Source of the DNA: CBFDBT01 sp965603115 | GTDB lineage: Bacteria > Pseudomonadota > Alphaproteobacteria > Sphingomonadales > Kordiimonadaceae | DNA: 11,056 nucleotides | Direction of reading: 5' to 3' | NCBI GenBank assembly: GCA_965603115.1 | Contig: CBFDBT010000080.1 | Location: forward strand, 1 to 11,056 | Shown here: piece by piece, positions 6,762 to 11,056 of the stretch | Layout: every line of letters starts with the position of its first letter | How positions within the stretch are numbered: the stretch's first letter is position 1 | Program-made: the position numbers and the translations under genes | The notes under the pieces: model-generated | Databases searched by the model: none | The model's input: the letters and a program-made list of their open reading frames with translations, nothing else | What the model was told of the DNA's origin: nothing

Positions 6762-8009
6762 TTATTCCGACCAATTCCAATCACTATATTTCTGAAAATT
6801 ATGTGCAAGTTGATTAGGGGCATCAGCATTCCTGATTCCAGAACTAAAAGAATAGTTTTCTTTAATAACACTTTCAGATTCATACGGTAGAAATGGTTTT
6901 TTGATTTGAGGAGATAATTTTTTAATTGCCTCATAATGATTGCCACCTGGTGTTTTAAGCCAAGTTAGATTGATTACTTTTGCTCCTCTTTTTTCTAAAA
7001 AGGCACGGGCAGCTTCCAAAGAAAAGCCTTGAGTACAAATATCATCAAAAACTAATACAGTTTTTCCTTTTATGTTTGGTGGATTCACATATCTATTTTT
7101 TTGTGGTCCGGTACGAACTGGATCTGGTCTTAAGTGGATAGTATTTAATTGATTATCGTGCCCGATAAATTCCCCACTGTTCCTTGCCTTTTGAGATTTA
7201 ATTGCTTTGGAGTGCCTTACGATAAAGTCTTCTAAGTAATTTGCTGACAACGACCCACTAGCAACTTTAATAGAATTAGCTAAGGTCATATTTTGGGAAT
7301 TTGTGGTGTGACCCGGGTATGGGGCAACATATTTAGCCTCATTCCCTATCCCAGAGAAGTGAAGTCTTGCTGCCATTAATCTGCCCCAAAACTCAATGTT
7401 CCCGCCATCAAATTTCACAGCATATTTAGCATCAGTAGAATAAGTTGAAGCCTCAGGAAATTGTTTTGAATACTCAGCTAAGGGAGCGATTGAATATACT
7501 CTTAAGGGGCCATCCTCAATGGCCCAAAACCAGTCCCCAAGGTTAATACAGCAACAGTCAATGAATCTAGCCACGTCTTTTGGCGAGGTAAAATGAAATC
7601 CATAACCACTGTTTTTTGTATGCCAATCTGCGTTTAAGAATAAAATTTTCCCATTGCGCGCCGCTCGCATATCATCTGTTGTAGAACCAATATAGACAAC
7701 TTCTTGAGGGGACCAACCATGTAAGGTTAGAATTTTTTCCATTGCGGCGGCATTTTGTTTATAAGGCATATGTACCCCGCCTTGATAGTAAGGTATTTGA
7801 AATCCACATAATTCAGAAAAGAAAGTTTGAGCATTTTTTTTAGAGGGGTTTATTGTCCAATTAGCATTGCTAACAATCACACTTTGAATGCCTTGAGAAT
7901 TAAGATATTTGATGAGCTTGATTGTCTCTGACAATTTTTCCTTATGTAAATCACCTTTAATCAGCAACACATCACGCAAAGAAAAGATAGCTCCCTTTAG
8001 ATTGAACAA
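6762..8009 (-). CDS. Degenerate HAD domain fused to a phosphoribosyltransferase domain
   Basis: The 415-residue protein has two parts. Residues 1 to about 155 follow the HAD-like plan: hydrophobic strand GAIFSLRDVLL (7-17), motif II-like VIVSNAN (44-50), and motif IV-like VVYIGSTTDDMRAARNG (104-120). The motif I nucleophile Asp, normally DxD, is Ser10/Arg12, so phosphatase chemistry is unlikely. Residues about 190-365 look like a type I PRTase, with a PRPP-binding loop VLVFDDICTQGFS (318-330) after strand GKT. The last 50 residues are unassigned. The start is TTG at 8009, supported by GGAG 8 bases upstream (8021-8018). It lies 25 bases after the ComF-like PRTase gene and 39 before the protease. 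As I recall it, the ShosTA anti-phage pair combines a PRTase-domain toxin with a DprA-like partner; this protein may play the toxin part. What it modifies or makes is unknown. Confidence 0.8.
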   Translation of the reverse strand: MFNLKGAIFSLRDVLLIKGDLHKEKLSETIKLIKYLNSQGIQSVIVSNANWTINPSKKNAQTFFSELCGFQIPYYQGGVHMPYKQNAAAMEKILTLHGWSPQEVVYIGSTTDDMRAARNGKILFLNADWHTKNSGYGFHFTSPKDVARFIDCCCINLGDWFWAIEDGPLRVYSIAPLAEYSKQFPEASTYSTDAKYAVKFDGGNIEFWGRLMAARLHFSGIGNEAKYVAPYPGHTTNSQNMTLANSIKVASGSLSANYLEDFIVRHSKAIKSQKARNSGEFIGHDNQLNTIHLRPDPVRTGPQKNRYVNPPNIKGKTVLVFDDICTQGFSLEAARAFLEKRGAKVINLTWLKTPGGNHYEAIKKLSPQIKKPFLPYESESVIKENYSFSSGIRNADAPNQLAHNFQKYSDWNWSE

Positions 8010-8034
8010 TTTTATATCTCCAGAACTTCCTCAG

Positions 8035-8673
8035 TTAAAATTCTACTATTCCACTTGGCCTTGCGACCCGCGCAAAGAAAATACCAATTATGTTTGCATG
8101 GGGAAATCGCTGTTTAATTACATATTGCATCGCTTTAAAGTGCCGCCCAGTCGTCAAGACATCATCATAGATAGCAATTCTATTACGGGGCTCATACCCA
8201 TCAGGAACTATAAGTCGATAATTTTCAATGAGAGATTCAATGGATGGTCTTTCACCATCTTTATGGTTATGGGCTGCATCTTGTGTATTTATTTGTTCAA
8301 CTAATTCACAAACATCCCAGCCATCGCCCTGAGCCATCACGTTTAACACTTGTAATAGTCTGTCATCATAAAGAGCATCAGATTTAGCCCGTGATGGTGG
8401 CACTGGGACGAAGGTTACAGTAGATTTAACATTATTAAATATAGTGTTTTGATAATTCCCAATGCTATTAATAGCTTGTACTTTATAGCGCCACTGAGCA
8501 GTTCCCCTCACTGAGATACACTTTTTTAGATTAGAAATAAGCTGATTAGTGCTGCTTTCAGCAAAACCAGCTCGTGCTGTATATTCACCTGCAAAATATA
8601 CTTCATCATCATCCTCTAAGAAAAAATGATGGTGACGATAAAGGTCGTCTAATTTTTGATATTTAATAGACAT
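8035..8673 (-). CDS. ComF-like phosphoribosyltransferase-domain protein
   Basis: This 212-residue protein carries a type I phosphoribosyltransferase core. Strand and turn FVPVPPSRAKSDALYDDR (88-105) resembles the ComF-family VPVP segment, and RIAIYDDVLTTGRHFKAM (165-182) is a well-formed PRPP loop with the acidic pair D170-D171 and TTG. The final strand IIGIFFARV ends the fold. The N-terminal 80 residues are polar and unassigned. The gene starts 5 bases after the dprA-like stop and has little Shine-Dalgarno of its own, suggesting translational coupling. The next gene begins 25 bases after its stop. ComF works with DprA in natural competence, but no other competence gene is here and the operon looks accessory. 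The enzyme could make or consume a nucleotide, or the fold could be a ligand sensor. A defence role is inferred from the operon. Confidence 0.82.
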   Translation of the reverse strand: MSIKYQKLDDLYRHHHFFLEDDDEVYFAGEYTARAGFAESSTNQLISNLKKCISVRGTAQWRYKVQAINSIGNYQNTIFNNVKSTVTFVPVPPSRAKSDALYDDRLLQVLNVMAQGDGWDVCELVEQINTQDAAHNHKDGERPSIESLIENYRLIVPDGYEPRNRIAIYDDVLTTGRHFKAMQYVIKQRFPHANIIGIFFARVARPSGIVEF

Positions 8674-8678
8674 AAGAC

Positions 8679-9575
8679 TTACTGTAAGTTTTCTAATATA
8701 TCTTCAGGATTTTTTACTCTAATAGCCCCACGACCTAAGAATTTTTGTGGCCAGATTAATTCTGGATTTTCAAAACAGCTATCAAGAATGAATAGTTTTC
8801 GTCCCTGCTCTAGGGCTGCCCTAGCCTGAATTAAAGTGCCTGACGTATTTCCGGCCTCTACAATTATAGTCGCAAGTGTTATAGCCGACATTGTTTTATT
8901 TCTCTCAGGAAAATAATGTCGGTTTACTCTTGGGTCTTTAGCTCGCATATACTTCAAGACTGGGACCTGACTAATTAGTAGATAGTCTTTGGCTAGCTTT
9001 ATTTGCAAGTCTCTATTTCGAGCTGGGTAATAATTTGATAATGGAGTCCCTAAAACACCGATAGTATTACCGCCACACTCTATTGCCGTAGAATGTGCCA
9101 CACGATCAACTCCATCTGCTAATCCTGAAACAATTGTGTAATTGTTCTCACACAATATCTTTGTCAGACGTTGTGTCCTTAAAACACCTTCTCTGCTAGG
9201 GTTTCGTGTCCCGACTACAGCCACTGATTTAGTTTCAATTAAGTCCCAGTAACCAGAATAATAAAATAATTCTAAAGGATCTCTAGCGTCCCTTAACCTT
9301 TGAGGATAATCACTTGTGCCATGCACACGAACCCCGAAATTATCTCCTAAAGAGTCTTTTAGAATTTTCATCACTTTGTTCGCTGCTTCCAAGGCAACAT
9401 TCTCTTCTACCATATCTGACGGACGAACGCATTTTTCACTAAATACTTTGGCAAGAGCCTTAAATGTCATACCTTTACCGAGAGAAAGTGCTTCATAGGC
9501 CCCCATCTCCTTAAATGGAGAAATAGCATCATCAAACACATCGGTAGATGCAGAGAAAAGATTTGCGCTTGTCAT
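8679..9575 (-). CDS. Short DprA/Smf-like SLOG (Rossmann) protein
   Basis: The 298-residue protein shows the DprA motif series: YPQRLRDARDPLELFYYSG (90-108), VAVVGTRNPS (118-127), SGLADGVDRVAH (150-161), YFPERNKTMS (221-230) and EAGNTSGTLIQARAALEQGR (240-259). Chromosomal DprA proteins bind single-stranded DNA and load RecA and usually have a C-terminal winged helix; that domain is absent here, the protein ending soon after the Rossmann core. The about 85-residue N-terminus is SAM-like in position but not recognisable to me. ATG at 9575 has GAAGGG 7 bases upstream. It leads a four-gene operon with two PRTase proteins and a protease. DprA-like proteins are known partners in defence modules such as ShosTA, where they restrain the toxin; here it may sense ssDNA or a nucleotide and control the downstream effectors (inference). 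Confidence 0.9.
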   Translation of the reverse strand: MTSANLFSASTDVFDDAISPFKEMGAYEALSLGKGMTFKALAKVFSEKCVRPSDMVEENVALEAANKVMKILKDSLGDNFGVRVHGTSDYPQRLRDARDPLELFYYSGYWDLIETKSVAVVGTRNPSREGVLRTQRLTKILCENNYTIVSGLADGVDRVAHSTAIECGGNTIGVLGTPLSNYYPARNRDLQIKLAKDYLLISQVPVLKYMRAKDPRVNRHYFPERNKTMSAITLATIIVEAGNTSGTLIQARAALEQGRKLFILDSCFENPELIWPQKFLGRGAIRVKNPEDILENLQ

Positions 9576-9606
9576 AAATCAGCCCTTCAATGGAATGGTT
9601 TAAATA

Positions 9607-9634
9607 ATATTACATTATCTATTCTTAAAGGCAA
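9607..9634 (-). promoter_or_regulatory. Possible promoter of the dprA-like operon
   Basis: On the minus strand, TTGCCT at 9634-9629 and TAATAT at 9612-9607 are 16 bases apart, each matching 4 of 6 consensus positions. It would start a transcript about 30 bases before the dprA-like start codon. The region is AT-rich, so chance matches are easy; the call rests mainly on position. Confidence 0.35.
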
Positions 9635-9686
9635 TGGTGGTGCAAAGTAAGTAATGATGGCGTTTCTTTAATAACGAATAAGGCAC

Positions 9687-9773
9687 TTAATCAAGAAAGT
9701 CGATAGTATTGGCATCCTTGAACGAATAGTCCCCAACTATATATTTCATGCCTGACCGGGTAGCAACGCACAT
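9687..9773 (-). CDS. 28-codon open frame directly after the HAD phosphatase gene
   Basis: On minus, an ATG lies 3 bases after the phosphatase stop (TAA TTC ATG) and opens a 28-codon frame ending in TAA at 9687. The encoded peptide contains GMKYIVGDYSFKDANTIDF, which has protein-like composition. An internal ATG exists at codon 9. It has no obvious Shine-Dalgarno other than coupling to the upstream stop. It may be a tiny gene, the remnant of a longer decayed one, or chance. Confidence 0.25.
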   Translation of the reverse strand: MCVATRSGMKYIVGDYSFKDANTIDFLD

Positions 9774-9776
9774 GAA

Positions 9777-10226
9777 TTATCCCTGGTAATTATCACATTG
9801 AAAACAAGTAATGCCGTTTCGGCGCCACATATCCACTACAGATTGCCGGTCATCTACAACAAAGGCAATTTCTTTACCCTCAGCTATAATAGTTTGAAGC
9901 ATTTCTTCTTTAATAATATGGTCAGCTCGTGCATCATTTTCTGTACGCATGATCAGGCGATCAAAAGGGATGTTGTTCCAAACAAACCACTGCTCCGTTA
10001 TTCTGCGGTAGTTTTCAGGGCGCCCAGATACGACTATGCATTCGTAGCCTGAATTAGCCCAGAGAAGATTGTAGAGGCCCACTACAGCCATGTTGGGCGT
10101 GTCATCTCCTATTGCATCAAAGAAGTCTTTCCAATTATTGGGGTCCAGCTCTAAAATTGGTCTACGATGAGAGATGTTGGCTAATGTGCCATCAATATCA
10201 AAGAGTACTATTTTTTGATTAATCAT
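9777..10226 (-). CDS. HAD phosphatase homologous to the T4 polynucleotide kinase 3'-phosphatase domain
   Basis: The 149-residue protein has every HAD motif: DIDGTLA with D10 and D12 (nucleophile and acid), VVSGRPE with S67-G68-R69, K106 in IIKEEML, and VVDDRQSVVDMWRR with D125-D126. The order and wording match the C-terminal phosphatase half of T4 Pnkp (DVDGTLA, VVSGRE, KEEIFW, IDDRTQVVEMWRR, then a Cys-containing strand and a short Gln/Gly tail). In T4 this domain removes 3'-phosphate or 2',3'-cyclic phosphate from RNA or DNA ends, which prepares broken tRNA for religation. Here it stands alone with no kinase or ligase domain. GGGGTG precedes the ATG. It follows the partial HEPN-like gene by 58 bases and precedes the dprA-like operon by about 200 bases. 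It may be part of either module; substrate not determinable from sequence. Confidence 0.87.
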   Translation of the reverse strand: MINQKIVLFDIDGTLANISHRRPILELDPNNWKDFFDAIGDDTPNMAVVGLYNLLWANSGYECIVVSGRPENYRRITEQWFVWNNIPFDRLIMRTENDARADHIIKEEMLQTIIAEGKEIAFVVDDRQSVVDMWRRNGITCFQCDNYQG

Positions 10227-10254
10227 TCAGCACCCCATAGACTGGACTTTTAAG

Positions 10255-10283
10255 TTTTTATTCTCAATTTTAACGTGGTTCAA
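10255..10283 (-). promoter_or_regulatory. Possible promoter for the HAD phosphatase gene
   Basis: On minus, TTGAAC at 10283-10278 and TAAAAA at 10260-10255 are 17 bases apart, each 4 of 6 to consensus, in the 58-base gap before the phosphatase gene. The match is weak and the gene may instead be transcribed with the upstream gene. Confidence 0.28.
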
Positions 10284-10284
10284 C

Positions 10285-11056
10285 TCACCCGGTCAGCTCG
10301 TCATGAATGAACTTCAAATATTCTACTTCTTTTCGGTTTAACCCTTTTTCTTTTGTACCTTCATGCGCCCATAGATTTCTATACGAACTAAAGAATGAGA
10401 GCCATTTTAGCTTCTCTGCCTTGCTATTAAACCCGTGGCCTGCATCTATAGAGAATATTTGTTCAAAACTTTCATAGTTTGGAGGGAGTGGGTCTGGGAG
10501 TTTTGTCCAATACTTTGTAATAATTGACTGATAATCACTTATAAAAAACTGGTCAGTCCAAGGAATTTTATTTCTTCCCAGTCCCTCTTTATAGTTTTTC
10601 TCCATTTGTTCAGCTGCGCGCTTCTCACAATCACGCTGAATTGACCCTATTTCAAGATCCCAATTGTCCTTAAACAACTCTTTTAGCTTATCAATAACTG
10701 TTTTCTTTATAAATTTTTCTATTTTAGTGCCCAGCACTCTTCCTTCGTCTTGTATATTTTGATCTTGGCGTTCTTTCCAATCGACAAGATCTTCTGGCTC
10801 ATAGTCTGAAAATTTTTGGTTAACAAATGTTTGAAAGACTTTAAACCATGTATTATCAGCACCACTACCCAATTTTCCGAGCAAGAGTTTTTCATACTCT
10901 TCGGGCAAGTCTTGCAACTTCTTAAGTAGAGCGCTGATATATTTTTGTATATGTTCAAATCTCACATCAGAATTAGAATCTGGTTTTATCTCACCTTTTT
11001 TAGCCTCATATGCATTCAAACTTCCTATTAAGCTAATGAATGCAAAAGTACCCCTA
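10285..11056 (-). CDS. Unrecognised protein with a C-terminal HEPN-like motif (5' end beyond the window)
   Basis: The minus-strand frame ending in TGA at 10285 is open to the right edge. A TTG at 11019 gives 244 residues, but 12 more sense codons (ending FAFISLIGS) precede it with no stop, so the true start is probably outside the window. I do not recognise the family. It is rich in Lys, Glu and aromatic residues and predicted mostly helical, with no signal peptide or membrane segment in view. Near the C-terminus, SFFSSYRNLWAHEG contains R214-x4-H219 (numbering from the TTG), the spacing of the HEPN ribonuclease motif, in a local context like the R-N-x-W-A-H of HEPN domains in stress and defence proteins. 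HEPN proteins often cut RNA. The next gene, 58 bases on, is a T4 Pnkp-like phosphatase. The HEPN assignment is moderate; ribonuclease activity is inference. Confidence 0.6.
   Translation of the reverse strand, partial: RGTFAFISLIGSLNAYEAKKGEIKPDSNSDVRFEHIQKYISALLKKLQDLPEEYEKLLLGKLGSGADNTWFKVFQTFVNQKFSDYEPEDLVDWKERQDQNIQDEGRVLGTKIEKFIKKTVIDKLKELFKDNWDLEIGSIQRDCEKRAAEQMEKNYKEGLGRNKIPWTDQFFISDYQSIITKYWTKLPDPLPPNYESFEQIFSIDAGHGFNSKAEKLKWLSFFSSYRNLWAHEGTKEKGLNRKEVEYLKFIHDELTG

Noticed and set aside
7909..8304. 131-codon plus-strand open frame
   Set aside because: It lies opposite the junction of the two PRTase genes, which have strong motifs and ribosome-binding sites on minus; it is a shadow frame.
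8679..9575. Treating the DprA-like gene as the chromosomal competence gene dprA
   Set aside because: It lacks the C-terminal winged-helix extension and sits in an AT-rich operon with PRTases and a protease rather than next to topA or other housekeeping partners.
1..11056. CRISPR array, second transposon end, integrase gene or second tRNA 3'-end copy
   Set aside because: By eye I found no regularly spaced repeats, no other copy of the ACAATAAAG end repeat, no tyrosine or serine recombinase frame and no second GAATCCCATCCGCTCC outside the tRNA.

Overview
The window shows bacterial chromosomal DNA, probably proteobacterial. It holds a short stretch of more GC-rich backbone (a YhiN/BaiN-type flavoprotein gene and a tRNA-Ser gene) between two visibly AT-richer accessory regions. 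The tRNA-Ser promoter and the flavoprotein are compatible with an alphaproteobacterium, but the sequence does not settle taxonomy. Every protein gene I support lies on the minus strand; only the tRNA is on the plus strand.

Left region (1 to about 4302): one end of a Tn7-like transposon. Reading leftward from the end come three TnsB-like binding repeats (4229-4299), a promoter overlapping the innermost repeat, then tnsA, tnsB and tnsC in overlapping, translationally coupled order. tnsC runs off the window, so the target selector (TnsD/TniQ or other), the cargo and the opposite end are not visible. The element sits against the 3' end of the flavoprotein gene, in the orientation that Tn7 has relative to glmS. 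Its terminal bases appear to encode the last nine or so residues and the stop codon of that gene.

Backbone (4303-5811): the flavoprotein gene (minus), then an intergenic region with a good tRNA promoter, then tRNA-Ser(GGA) on plus. The 3' end of the tRNA is where the second accessory region begins, which suggests an integration site, although no integrase or second att copy is in view.

Right region (5812-11056): a four-gene minus-strand operon encodes, in transcription order, a short DprA/Smf-like SLOG protein, a ComF-like phosphoribosyltransferase (PRTase), a fusion of a degenerate HAD domain with a second PRTase domain, and a signal-less trypsin-like protease with an intact His-Asp-Ser triad. 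This is the most interesting system in the window. DprA plus PRTase recalls the ShosTA anti-phage toxin-antitoxin pair, but the second PRTase/pseudo-HAD and the protease make it look like an expanded sensor/nucleotide-signal/protease defence module that I do not recognise as described. Upstream of it lie a stand-alone homologue of the T4 polynucleotide kinase 3'-phosphatase domain and a partial protein ending in a HEPN-like R-x4-H motif. That second pair may link RNA cleavage with RNA end healing.
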